Origin: Gloeopeniophorella convolvens
Taxonomy: Eukaryota; Basidiomycota; Agaricomycetes; Russulales
Length of the DNA stretch: 64,000 nt
Assembly (NCBI GenBank): GCA_022496205.1
Contig: WTXD01000015.1
Span: forward strand, 310,001-374,000
Direction of reading: 5' to 3'
The position numbers were made by a program, and so were the translations under genes. The number at the start of each line of letters is the position of its first letter. Within the stretch, counting starts at the first letter, position 1. The notes under the pieces are model-generated. The model saw only the letters and a list, made by a program, of their open reading frames with translations. It was not told the DNA's origin and ran no database searches. Shown one piece after another: positions 22,461 through 34,359 of this stretch.

Positions 22461-23093
22461 AAGCCTGGCACTTCTATCGCCTGGTCTTCCGGGTCGAGTG
22501 GGTGTTCTGGGGCTGTTGTGACCGTCGGTCGGGCCCGCCCTGCATGCATATAGCATGGGATCTTATCCGCATCCTGGCATCTGATAGTGTCGAAAAGAGC
22601 ACCATGTATTCTACCTTCATCCTCAGCAATGTGTTAATTGACGATGAGTCGTGCTTGTACTTTCTCCCTCAGCTCCGGGAATGTTTTCTGGGTGGTGATT
22701 GGATGGTCGTTCCGGTTCCGTCGTGAGGTCGGACGGCGGTCACTTCGGGAAACGTAGACTCTGAGCGCACTTGCACGCAGTGCGGCATGTCATCATTAGC
22801 AGCGTGTACGTATACACAGCATTGCTGGGAAACAAAAACAAGAAGAAACACAAACACAGAACGTCGTGACCACGTGGAGATACAGCTACTACACTAAACC
22901 ATCGGCACCAGCGACACATCATATCGTCGTGAGAGAGGAAGGAGACCAAACCAGGAATTTGCTACATCAATGAAAATTGCGAGTCGTTCGTTCATTCGGG
23001 ACTGTTCCAGCCGGTGGGCAGTCTTGGAAAACCAGGCGCAAAAACGCAGAAAACCAGAATTTGGGAGGTAGGTGGTCACTACTGAGTAGCTGC
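22461..23093. other. Spacer between HNH relic and RING gene
   Basis: Contains the probable 3' untranslated region of the minus-strand RING gene. Short frames such as 22367-22726 overlap the relic in a different frame and have no family features. Nothing else seen. Confidence 0.4.
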
Positions 23094-26000
23094 TCACTCG
23101 AACGGCGCCCTGCACGTCGGGCACGTGCGGCTCCCACGCGCGATCCAGCCGCTCGCGCACCGCTCGTGGAACCTTTCGACGTCGCCCATCAGTGAGAGCA
23201 CGGAACACAAAAGGAGGTGCACTTACGCATGTTTGCAGTGCGTCCCCAGCACAGCGCTGTCGCTGTCGCGGAACTGCGTCATGCAGATGATGCACCGGTC
23301 GACCGCGACGCCGAGCAGGACGAGCTTGAGCTTGACGCGCCCGTCGCGCGTCACGCGCTTGCGCGCGACCTCGACGCGCCCGAGCGGCGCTCCGCCCGCG
23401 GTGGTGTTCGCGCGCGTGGCTGGCGCGCGGGCGGGGCCCATGATGTCCTGCACGAGAAGGAGTTCCTGCGTGCGTGCTCGTGTCAGCAGGAAACGGACGG
23501 AAGAACGGGAAGGCGGCGCACCTCGTAGCTGTTCCCGCTCGCCGCAGTGCCATCGTTCAGCCGCGCGAGCAGCGCGTCAAAATCCGTGTACTCCCGCGGG
23601 GGCGGCGGCGCAGCCTCGAACACACTCGCGGGTGACGCGGCCTCGAACACGCTCGCGGGCGACGCGGGCTCCGGCGCGTCGTCCGGGGGTGGCGCCGGCG
23701 CAAGCGCGTGTGCACGGGCGGGGCGCGGCGGCGGTGGGAGGGACGTGTGCGCGGGCTTCTCGGGGGCGACTTCCTCGTATGGCGGCAGGTCCCCCGCCGT
23801 GAGCGGGCGGCCACCGGCAAAGAAGAGGTCGAGCGAGACCGGGCGGACCGGGCCGGGGCGCGACGGGCCCGGCGGATGCGGCAGTGGGCGCCCTGGGTAG
23901 TGGTGGTACTGTCCGCCGCCCGGGCTGTCGGTGGGAGTATTGCTGCGTGTAGGAGAGCCGTTGGTGGGTGTCACGGAGCGGTCGGAGGGGGAAGGGCTCG
24001 TGGGTGTTACGGGGCTGGCGGGGTCGGTGTTTATTGGCCCAGGCGAGTGGACGTAGAGCTCGATGAGCGACTCGGTGTCGCCGACGGACACGACGGTGTC
24101 CCGTCTCGGCAGATCCGCGCCCTCGGCGACGAGTGAGTCAGGTACACGCGGCGATGTGACGTTCCGCTCGAAAGACTGGCTGGCGAGCGGGCTTGGGGTA
24201 GGCGGCGCGAATGCGTGCAGAGCGGCTGCGGATGGCCGTGGGGTGATCGTAGGCGTGCGCGTGGCACGCGCGTGCACCTCGGAGCGTGTGGGACTGCCAG
24301 GAGGCACGGGGCCGTCGTCACGTAAGGTGACGCCCACCCGGCCCTCGTGGCGCACGGGAGACGGATGCCTGCTGTTGACACCTGGAAGGGGAACCGAGGC
24401 GCGGCTGCGCATAGGACTCCCGGGTGGTGTGAAGAAGGGTTCTTCCTCCTCCGCAAGCGATGGATGCAGTGCTCCACGAATGGCTTCTTGCCCCTCGTTC
24501 CCCACAAGGGTTGCGGGTGTCGCCGTGTCATAGTCGAGGTTTGTCACACCCGACTGCAACGAAATCATCGAAGGAGACGTCGGAGTCGTGGCAGAGCGGG
24601 TAGGAGATGGGACTGGTGAGAAGCGCCGCCCGGGGGTCCAAATCATTGACGAGGAAGCACGCAGAGGACGACCGCGGATGGGGCTGTCGGCAACGGTCAC
24701 AGGCTTCAAAGTTGGGACCGACTGCGTCGGAAGTTTTTGGCTTGGCGATGGGGGCGAGGCTCTCGTAGGAGAAACCGGATACGTAGCAGAAGAAGCAAGG
24801 ACCACGGGCTGTCGCAGGGTAGTCGGTGTAGCTGCTTCACGGATCTCCACCTGCGCACCTGCGCCGGCTGCCGGGCGGCGGGTGGTCGGGGTGGGCGGAG
24901 GCTGCAGTACACGTGGGGACGTGGGACTACGGAACACATCCGGTTGGCCCAAAACCGGGCGAAGCGACATCGAATGGTGTTTCGGACGCACGCTCTCATG
25001 AGGTGGCTCGGGTGATGGCAGATGCGGCACAGAGTCGGACGGCCCAGGGGTGTTGGGGAAATGCTCACTGGCAGAAGATGCCGGAGCATCAGGATAATCG
25101 GAGTTTGAAGGGCTAGGGATGTCGTCGTCGCTGAGCATGTCCCATGCTTCCAAAGATTCAGGGCGTCTCTCAAGGAAGGGGTCAGGGATCTTGTCCTTGC
25201 CCTTGTGGCCAAATATCTTGCGCGCGAGTAGCCCCTCGCCGCGCTGGCTCCTATTATTGGGACCCGCTGAATGGGTGAGGAAGTGGAGTGGGAGCGACAG
25301 CTGAGAGGCCGCCGCGTATGTTGGTGTAGACGGAGCAGAAGCGGGATGATGGTCCTTTGACTTGAGAAGGTTCGATAGGATGTGCAGGCGCCGTTTCTGT
25401 GGCACAGGCAAAGAGTTCGAGTCGCGCGAGTCGGGCAAGAAACCGTCCGCCTGTGAATCCGCTGACGGACTAGAGGCGAACTGCTCATCTGCACTGTCTT
25501 GGGAGGCTTGTGGTGTTAATGTCAGTTGCGAGGGCGACGGCCGCATTGCACGCGCGGGCGCTGGCGGCGTACTGGATTCCAATCGCGCCTTCTCGCGAGC
25601 GAGGCGCGTGTTCCAGGTGAGGCCCTTGAGACGATCATCCTCCCATCCGTTTGCTGAAGACACCGCTTCGCTAGTAGAGATAACCTCGAGATCGTCTTCA
25701 TCGGAGTCCGAGTCACATTCAGCTTGCGTGCTGTATCGCACTGAATCGGTGGATGAAGGATCGGGAAGCGAACGTGCTACGACGGGTGCGTCCTGCGGAC
25801 GGGGTACAGGGGGTATGAGGACAGGTCCCGGTCGGGCCCGGTCTGGTGAAGACGAGCTGGAGGTAGTGGAGTCGACTGGGGAGATTGGTGGAGCGTTCCT
25901 CCTGGAAGCTGCGACGGCCTCGTCAAATGAAGGGGGTGGATAGTCTGGTATGGGTCCTGAAAATTTCGGGGTAGCTAGTCAGCGGGAGCCCCTGATGGAG

Positions 26001-26313
26001 GCTGGATAACGCGCGTACCAGCGTCCGTCTCTTCCCTCCTGCGACTTGTGCGCGAGCGACCTCCTGGCGAGGCAGGCTGAGCCCTGCGAGGCGTTCTAGG
26101 AGCACCGATATTGAATTGAGGCTCTTGGGGGGTTCTCTCCTGCCTATCCGGCTTCGGGCGCTTCTCGCGCTTTGGCTTCCGGGCGCGACCAGCGTTGTCG
26201 GGCGGGATGAGGGTGAGCTGGCCGTGGTGTCGAATGACGTGGGTGAGATAGGGCGCAGCGCGCACTGCGTCCGCGACGCGCTGATCTGCGGGCGAGCGAG
26301 TAGAGACTTGCAT
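23094..26313 (-). CDS. RING-H2 finger protein with long disordered N-terminal region (putative E3 ubiquitin ligase)
   Basis: Four exons (26313-26019, 25956-23522, 23465-23227, 23172-23094) join in frame to 1015 residues. The last two exons hold a C-terminal RING-H2 finger at about 967-1011: C-I-I-C, then C-K-H-A-F-H-E-R-C, then C-P-T-C, so all eight zinc ligands are present. The 8 kDa finger is split by an intron inside KHA|FHERC. The ~850 residues before it are low complexity, rich in Ser, Pro, Thr and Arg, with many SP/TP sites, a basic patch near 45-70 and PPPSFDEAVA near 105. Cytosolic E3 ligase activity is inferred from the finger; the substrate is unknown. A 9-residue unit (SPASVFEAA) is tandemly repeated near 880-900. 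The gene is divergent from YCG1. Confidence 0.8.
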
Positions 26314-26721
26314 GATGGTGAACGTAGAGAGGAAACGCTGGTGCCCATGCCCTCACAACGAGGCAGCGTGTTACTGGTTTGTGAGCCCTAGGTCAGGTTT
26401 GCCTTTCCAGGCAACCCTATCTGCGAGATGACATGTGTGGAGCACAGCCAGTCGCCAGACTGAATGTATCGCGAGTTCGGCGTGCACGATGACCCCAAGA
26501 ATATGAGATCGGTGCAAGAAGGGGGCCTATGGAGCAATACTGTACGCCAGAGGGAGCCCAGGGCTGGAGTCGACCTTAACACGCCTCAGCAGACGTAACA
26601 AGAAAGACCGGCCCGTCGTCCGGCCCGTCGCGTGCCAGACGTGTGCCATGCGCACGTGACCGAGGGTTGGACGCGACGCGCCTCGCTTCATTCGCCTTGC
26701 TCCAGAACACAACACGCGACG
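26314..26721. promoter_or_regulatory. Shared divergent promoter region of RING gene and YCG1
   Basis: About 400 bp separate the two start codons, so both promoters must lie here or overlap. No TATA box is obvious on either side. A GC-rich block (gacgcgacgcgcctcg) lies some 35-50 bp before the YCG1 start. Confidence 0.45.
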
Positions 26722-29700
26722 ATGCCGGCTCGCACAGCACCGCCAATACTCGAGACAGTTGCTTCGGCGATACCAAAGGCGTTTGAGCAGGCGCAGAATA
26801 CCACCGCAAATCACCAGAAGAATTTCATCGCGCTTCACAAGATCCATGTAGAGGCCGCTGCAAAGACAGAGGAGGTCCGTGGGGGTCAAGGCACCAAACT
26901 CGTCGGAGAGCGCGCATTTGAAGACTGCTTTGTTGACATGATAAACCGCGTCCTCACCATAAAGAAGGGCACAAGCGTTGCAGACAGGTCTGTGAAATTT
27001 GTAGGAGGCTACATCAAGTACCTCAACGCGAAAGGTGCGTGTCGATCATCGAAAAACGCGTCTCTCTCGCTCACAGCCCTCCAGCTGCGGAAGAGAAGGT
27101 AAAAAATGAGGATAACGCGGACGACGAAGACGAAGACGAAGAGCCGACCGCTACGCGCTTCACATATCGTCTACTTAAGCACCTCCTCAAAGGCTTCGAG
27201 GCCAAGGACAAGAACGTACGCTATCGCGTCGTCCACTTTGTCGCAGAAATTGTCTTGCAGCTCGGGGAACTCGAGTGCGTGCCTCCCCTCTCCTACAACG
27301 ATCATCTGATCTCATTTCCACAGCGAGGATATGTACAACACGCTACGAGCCGCGCTTATGGAGCGTGTTCGAGACAAAGAGCCAGTGATCCGCGTGCAGG
27401 CAGTAGCAGCTTTGGCCAAAGTTTGTGGCTCCGAGGATCCCGAGGACCTCGATGAGGACGAGCCGACGGCCAGGGAGGTGCTGGAAGACATCCTCGCTCA
27501 CGATCCCTCCGCGTGCGCCACTTTGAGATCTAATTGTTTTTCGCTCTAACCTTGCCGCTGCGATCAGTGACGTCCGCCGCTCGGCGCTTCTCAACACGGC
27601 CGTCACGGCCGCTTCGCTCCCTGCCGTGCTTGCACGCACACGCGACCTCGACACAACCGTGCGCAGACTCGTCTACGGCAGCGTGCTCCTCAGGGATGCC
27701 GACGTCCCGGACGACGCACCTCCCGGCGCGGCGCACCCGCGGGCGCTTACAATCGCCCAGCGCGAGCTTATCGTGCGCAATGGGCTCGGCGACCGCGAGC
27801 CGGCAGTACGCGCAGCGGCGGGCAAGCTCGTCGGTGCATGGGTTGACGCGGTAGGCGTGGGGAAAAAGGGAGAGGTGCTCGAGGACCTCCTCGCCTTCCT
27901 CGGCACATTCGATCTCCGAGAGAGCGCAGTGGTTGAGGATGCGCTGCTGAGCGTGTTCGTCACGCGTGTAGATGTGTTTGATGCACTCGAGTTCGATGGT
28001 GCGTGCGATCGCTCGTTCTCTCCGCGCATACATCGTCTGGATCTAATATGGGGGCGGCCGTGCTGTGGACATAGAGGACTACTGGGGCGGTTTAACCCCA
28101 GAAAAGGCGTTCCTCATCCGGGTGTTCGTCGATCACTGCGTTTCAGCAAAGGAGACTGCACGCCTGGAAAAGGTGCTTCCGGTCGTCACTGCCCTCGCGT
28201 TTCGCATCCAAGAGGCGTACAACACTTTGCTCGACGCCATCACCGCAGCAGAGGAGTCTGGCGAAGACGATGAGGCGTCGGACGAGCGCGAGTTCGTGCT
28301 CGCTGAGCTCCTGCGCCTGGCACTCAATCTCGACTACGCTGACGAAATCGGGCGGAGGCGCCTTGAGCAGTTCGTCCGTGCGTGTCGGTCGATCACACCC
28401 TACATGCGACGCTGACTGCATGCGCCGGTTACAGGGCACATGATAGCACAGGAGGCGCTCCCCGCGGGGCTAGTCGCGCGGTGCCTCGACGTGCTGCGCA
28501 CGCTCTCTTCAAGCGAGCGCGACCTCATCCGCATCGTCGTCGAGGTCGTGCACGAGCTGCGCGACGCGAACGACGACGACGAAGTCATCGTGCGTATCCC
28601 CCTTCCTCTTTCCTGCCTCTCCACATCCTGACAGCGGATCGTGGGGTGCAGAACGAGCTCATGGCCGATGATCCGGACACGACGGTCGACGGGTCCGCGA
28701 CCGCGGCGCCGCGGGCACCGCGCGGGCCCAAGCCGCCAGGCGAGATGACGCCCGAGGAGCGTGCGCGCGCAGATGCGATGGACGTGCGCTGTCTGGACTT
28801 GTGCATCGGCATGCTCGAGCGCGTGAATGGGGTGAGCCCTTCCCCTTCCTCTCCTCTCCACGCACGCTGATCCCGTGCGCCCCCGCCAGACGTTCGAGGA
28901 GAACTCGACGCTCGAGGGCATCCTGGGCGAGCTGATCGTGCCCGCAGTGAAGCGCAAGGAGCTCGTGCTGCGTGAGAAGGGGCTCGTGTGCCTCGGGCTG
29001 TGCTGCCTCATCGCGCGGCGCATGGCGCTCAACTCGTTCCAGCTGTTTTTGAGCCAGGTGCAGGCGGCGCCGGAGGTGCTCAAGCTGCGCGTGCTGCAGG
29101 TCGTGTTCGACGTGCTCATGGTGCACGAGGGCGATTTCCTCGCGAATGCGAGCGTCGGCGTGCGTCCCAGCCCTTTTTTCCTGCTTCTGTTCGTGGCTGA
29201 TGGGCGCACAGGGAGGGCGGGTGATCGAGTTCTTGCTACAGGTGCTTGGGAACGAGGAATCGGACAAGGTCCAGGCGTTAATCTGCACTGGCTTTGCGAA
29301 GCTCATGCTCTCGGGGATGATCTCGGACGAGCGGGTGCGGCGCTGTGCATCCGCTGCGTGGCTTACATTCGTTCCTGACGACTCGTGTGCAGGTGCTCAC
29401 GAGTCTTGCCTTGATCTACCTCTCGCCTGACACGGCGGAGAATCAGGAGCTCCGTCAATGTCTATCGTACTTCTTCCCGGCGTACAGCTACTCGTCGCCT
29501 GCCCACCAGCGGCTCATGCAGCAGGTGTGTGCGCTCCCCAATAGACTTGGAGCGTCTGACAAACATGCGCTACCAGATCTTCCTGCCTGTATACGATCAA
29601 CTCAGCAAAGGATACAAGGAACTGGAAGAGGATCAAGAGATGGTCTCGCCAGCACAGGTGTGCGGGATGTTCCTCGACTGGACAGACCCGCAGAAAGCCG

Positions 29701-30938
29701 TGTAGGCCACGTTTCCGATGTCCGCGTTATTTTCCTTACTCCCTTTCCCAGAGAATTGCACGACCAGACTGCGGACCCAATGGTCCACATGGACATGGCT
29801 GCGGCGATCCTTCGCGCACTATTCGACCAAGATTTGCCCAGTAAGTTCACACCGACTCTTCGGCGCTTAGCGGAGCTCACACGTGTCACGTGCTTTCGCA
29901 GAGGACGACAAGAAAGTGCTCTGCCAGGCTCTTGGGAAGCTATACCTCCCGCCCGAAACCGATGACGACGACAAAGTGCGCACACTTAAGCTCCTCGTAC
30001 ACAATCTTCGTGCGCGGCGCCCGCCGCGCGACGTAGCCGCTCGTTCCGCGCTCGTGAAGTTCGACACGGCGCTGTCGAAGCGCTTCGAGCGGCAGCTCGC
30101 GGACTTCGACGAGGAAGAGTACCGCACGCTCGAGTCGCTCAAGTCGCTCTTCGAGTTCCTCGACGACATTGTGCCGCTCGACGACAGCGACGAGGAGGAA
30201 GAGGCACCGCGCCGACGCGGACCGGGCCGGAAGCGCCGATCGGAGAGCGTTACGACGGACGCAACGAGCGAGGCGGACGAGCGCGCGCGCACGCCGCCGC
30301 GCGGGAAGAATGGCAAGGCACGGTCGAAGTGCGCCCTTTCTTCTATTTGCTTGACTGTGGGGCAGTGCTGAGACAGCATCACAGACGGCGCCGGACGTCG
30401 CAGTCGGACGACGAGGACGACGATGATACGGTGGGCGGATCGCCGCCCGTGTCAGCAGCACCCACGCGGTCCATGCCGCGCAGAGCAGCGTAAGTTCCTT
30501 CCGCAGTGCAGGCGCAAAGAACCATTCAATCTGACTGCGCCGCAGGACCAAAAAGGTCGATATGACGCCCATTCGCCTCGAGGGCGATGATGAGGATGAG
30601 GATGAGGATGAGGATGAGGATGAAGAAGAAGGCGAGGAAGACGAACTTGAGGATGAGGAAGATGAAGAGTCGACCCCTATGCCCCGCTCCAAGCAGCGCC
30701 CATCTGCTGTGTACGTGATCCTTCTTTGCAGGATCAATGGCAGGCGTGTAACCCTCCATTGCTCCTCAGTAGCAAGCCGTCCAGGCGGCCGTCCGGCACG
30801 AAATCACGGCACCGCGTGGAGGAAGACGACGAAGAGGATGACGAGGATGACGTTCCTGAGCCAGCAGACTCGATCATCGACTCGGACGAGGAAGAAGTGG
30901 AAGATGAGGAGGTGGACGGGATGCTGGGCGAGGACTAG
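26722..30938 (+). CDS. YCG1: Condensin complex subunit 3 (CAP-G / Ycg1 / Cnd3)
   Basis: Sixteen exons join in frame to 1121 residues; the splice series begins 26722-27034, 27085-27274, 27324-27512, 27568-27998 and ends 30546-30710, 30770-30938. It is a HEAT-repeat protein. Typical landmarks are the N-terminal block around FEDCFVDMINRVL, RLLKHLLKGFEAKDKNVRYR, the HEAT unit VRRSALLN/DTTVRRLVY, DYWGGLTPEKAF, the C-terminal condensin block ALICTGFAKLMLSG and SLALIYLSPDTAENQELRQCLSYFFPAYSYSS, then WTDPQKA, and a long acidic tail. As the kleisin-associated HEAT subunit it binds DNA with Brn1 in condensin and acts in mitotic chromosome compaction. The ATG at 26722 is preferred over 26632 because the extra 30 residues have no family character. 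Length is normal for the family. Confidence 0.93.
30586..30665 (+). repeat. GATGAG hexanucleotide repeat inside YCG1
   Basis: A near-perfect run of GATGAG units, with some drift to GAAGAAGGCGAG. It encodes an Asp-Glu tract in the acidic C-terminal tail of condensin subunit 3. The reading frame is preserved by any whole-hexamer length change. Confidence 0.85.
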
Positions 30939-31269
30939 CCCCGCCTCGTGCGTCCCAGAAGAGAGAGGTGTGCGATCTATTGTGTGTATCCGTCTCGACA
31001 TGTATTTTCCAGCTGGTCATCTGCTATCCGCTCTATCTTCTTCCACCCCTCGTACCATTTGAAGCAGACCCTCTTCTGTTCGGTTTAGGGGACGCGGCGC
31101 CTGGGCCGGGGAAGTTACGCACCCGGGCCCCCGCATTTGGCAGTACGATTGCTTCAGTTCTTGCTGTCTGTCAGCTCGCTGTCCGAAATGAACGTGCACG
31201 CCACTCTGGTCCCTCAGGCCCGTGTGGTCTTCGGTACGTCACCCGGGCGCCCAGAGATTCGCCCAGAGG

Positions 31270-31276
31270 TATAAAA
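31270..31276 (+). promoter_or_regulatory. TATA box of AKR1
   Basis: TATAAAA followed by GG, 65 bp upstream of the AKR1 start codon. The same core is found before the other AKR genes in the window. Confidence 0.6.
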
Positions 31277-31334
31277 GGCCCATCGATGGGGCTTTATCAA
31301 GTTCCCCTACGCTCGCCTGGAAATCACTCGAGAA

Positions 31335-32708
31335 ATGGCCCCTAAACTCCCCACTCGCAAGGTAGGCGATGCTCAGGTCTCGGCGATAGGATATGGCGCC
31401 ATGGGAATTTCCTCCTACTACGGCGCTGCGGCACCCGATGAGGAGCGCTTCAAGGTAACGACCCCCTCACCGTTTCCGAAGACGACATTCGATAACGTGT
31501 TTTTCTGAGTGTAGCTCCTCGATGCCGTCTATGAGGCCGGATGCACTAACTGGGACACCGCCGACGTCTACGGTGACTCAGAGGAGCTCATCGGCAACTG
31601 GTACGCATCTCCCCAAACTTACGCGTGGCAACGCCGCGAAGCGGGGACCCACACCTCGTCCTAGGTTCAAGCGCACCGGGAAGCGCAACGAGATCTTCCT
31701 TGCGACCAAGTTCGGCGCGAACCCACCGTCGGGAAGGATCATCGACTGCTCGCCGGAGTACGTCAAGCAGGCCGCCAACAAGTCGCTCGAGCGGCTCGGC
31801 GTCGATTACATTGATCTGTTCTACGCGCACAGGTGAGACTCGATCCTTCTCGTCATCGTCGTCCGCACCTAACCACGAGCGCCAGGGCGGATCCGACCGT
31901 CCCGATCGAGCATACCGTCGGTGCATTGGCTGAGCTTGTCAAGTGCGTTACTCTCCGCGAACGTACGTTAGTGGGTGATGCAGTCGATCGCTGACTTGGA
32001 CGGACGCACTCCAGGGAAGGCAAGGTGAAGTACATCGGCATCAGCGAGTGCAGCGGCGCGACGCTGCGCCGCGCGTACAAGGTGCACCCGATCGCTGCGA
32101 TCCAAGTCGAATACTCGCCCTTCACGCTCGACCCGGAGGACCCGAAGATCGGCGCTCTGCAAGCTGCGCGCGAACTCGGCGTCGCGGTCTTCGCGTACTC
32201 GCCGCTCGGGCGCGGGCTCCTCACCGGCAACTACGTGCGTCCTCCCTCTCTCACGACTCGAGTCCGCGGCTGACGAGCCGGCGCGGAACAGAAAAGCCCC
32301 GATGATTTTGCGGAGGACGATATGCGCCGCATAATTCCGCGGTACTCGCGGGAGAACTTCCCGAATGTGCTCAAGGTCGTCGAGGAGATCAGGCAGATCG
32401 GCACGAAGCACAATGCGACAGCTGGACAGGTCACGCTCGCATGGCTGCTCGCGCAGGGGCCGGAGGTCATCCCCATCCCAGGCACGCGCAGCGTCAAGGT
32501 CAGTGCAACACCGCAACGGGACTCGCGGGTACTGATTGGGCGGTGTTTTCAGTATCTGAACGAGAACTTGGGCTCCTTGAATGTCAAGCTCACCCCCGAG
32601 GAGGTGCAGGAAGTGCGCGAAATTGCTGTTCGCGCGGACTCCGTGTTGGGAGATCGTTATCCGGCCGCCGCCATGGACACCCTCTATGTTGATACGCCTC
32701 CACTCTGA
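31335..32708 (+). CDS. Aldo/keto reductase AKR1
   Basis: Seven exons (31335-31454, 31515-31600, 31665-31832, 31886-31942, 32015-32234, 32292-32498, 32553-32708) join in frame to 337 residues, a normal aldo/keto reductase length. The catalytic tetrad is visible: Asp54 and Tyr59 in WDTADVYG, Lys84 in LATKFG, His124 in YAHR. C-terminal cofactor signatures are also present ([21 protein letters not shown]). It should be a cytosolic NADPH-dependent carbonyl reductase of the perakine/pyridoxal reductase-like branch; the substrate is unknown. It lacks the intron that splits PIE|HTV in the other AKR genes of the window. It lies alone between YCG1 and the polo kinase, 6 kb from the AKR array. Confidence 0.92.
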
Positions 32709-34359
32709 GTGGATTAAGTTGCGGTGCAAGGAATGCGCATGAAGCCCGGGAGACAGAAGTGCACGGAAGACGCACAAATATGTTGTACATGATGAACAGG
32801 GCTGTATTCTACCATTGCATTTGTACGGCCTCAAGCAATGTAGTCGCTGTATTGCGGACAAGTTTACCCCTGATTGACGTATTGATCACTTACTGTACCT
32901 GCCGACGGCCCATTCGGCCAACGTTCGTTCTCCCCGATTCTTCCCAAGTTCGTGCCGCGCTAGTCTCCGTTGCCGACCTTACCCGATCTGAGAAGACAGT
33001 CGTGTGACGCCCCTCCTCCTTCAGCGTGTATAGAGACAAACTACCGTTTCAGTACGGTGGCTGTACGAGGTGTTGCTAGTATCGCGCTGCCAGAGATGAT
33101 GGGGGGAAGCGGGGTCGCGGGGGATAGGCCGGGTCCATTAGAGATACAAATTTGAGCTCACCTCCCGCAGTGGCGAACCCAGATGGTTTTGCAGATGGCA
33201 CCTGGTGCAGGTGGCGTGGTCCCACACGCACGCGGCGTTGTATCAATGCCGCTCCGGTTGAGCACTCGCCCTTCACGCTCAGCTCGAAGGCGTTGGGTGA
33301 GAAGAAATCATTGTATTTGGTAGATTTGGCCGTAACGTGGCTTTTGTGCTTGCGCCTTGAAGCGGTTCTAGTCGCTAGTATAGCACGGAGGCCACCATCG
33401 GACTTTCGTCTTTCGTGCCTCGCGGCAGGGAAGCACTATGAGCATGACGCGCGGCGGCCACAGAATCTGTGGTGGACAGTGAGATCCAGTGGCTGATTTC
33501 CTCGGGGGAAGCACGAGGCGGCGCTTCTGAGTGAGCTAGTTCCAAGAATGGATGGCCCCTACACGCAGAGGCCACGAGGCGACGCCACCTATCCATCAAC
33601 GTCCCTACATCATTGCGAGCGAACATGTGGCGCAGCAAAAGTAGCGTCATGAATCATCGTCCCACACTCGTAGTCCCTCCGGTTGTACCAAGGAGAAAGG
33701 CCCAGTATGCGTAAAATCTTGGCTTAATTATGGTCGTTGAGGTAAATAGTGGGCCGTTTATGAGCGCCCCTCACAACAGATGTACGCCGTGGAGACCTCG
33801 GATGCGACAGGTGATGAATATCCAGCGATCCAGGGAGATAGTCGGAGCGCCTTCGATGCAGAGAAGATTATGCCAGAGGAAGGAGGAGGGCGCTAGCGGA
33901 GCTCCGCGAGGTCGAACAGTAAGGGCCAAATTGCGCTCAGTATGTATTGATTGCCACTTTCCGCTAGAAGATAAGTGATGGGTGTCGTAAAGGGGATCCA
34001 GGTCATAAATCTGCCGCCAGAGTAGAACTGCGAGCCCTTCACCGGAGTCGCTCGCTGTCAGGGCGTCGAGCTGGAAGAGCTGGTGAAAGGCCCCACAGGA
34101 AATAGCCGGGAAAGGCCGGACGAGGTACGCGATCACGTGGATTGTTCCGACGCGGTTCGACACGCTGACGTAATGGACACGCTGTGGCAGCGTGTTGGAC
34201 TTTTTAGCGGCTGACGAGCCGCTCTTTAACTCGGATACACCGTCATCAACTCGCACTTGCGACCGCGCACAAGGCGTCGACTGCAGGTCGCTTCTCACCC
34301 ACTCTCAAGAGAATTTCTGTCTTCTGGCGTTAGGCCATTGCGACAACACGACATCAACA
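32709..34359. other. Spacer between AKR1 and polo kinase, with a possible AKR relic
   Basis: Near 33195-33290 one frame reads INAAPVEHSPFTL, resembling [13 protein letters not shown] of the AKR genes. At the DNA level 17 bases (actcgcccttcacgctc) are identical to an AKR exon of the array. No further AKR exons can be traced. The rest, including a 175-codon minus-strand frame at 33771-34298, shows no recognisable family. Confidence 0.4.

Noticed and set aside
23125..23802. 225-codon plus-strand frame opposite the RING gene
   Set aside because: Shadow of the minus-strand RING coding sequence, which has all eight zinc ligands and consistent introns.
33771..34298. 175-codon minus-strand open frame upstream of the polo kinase
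   Set aside because: No domain, no clear promoter, and it covers the likely 5' region of the kinase; treated as chance.
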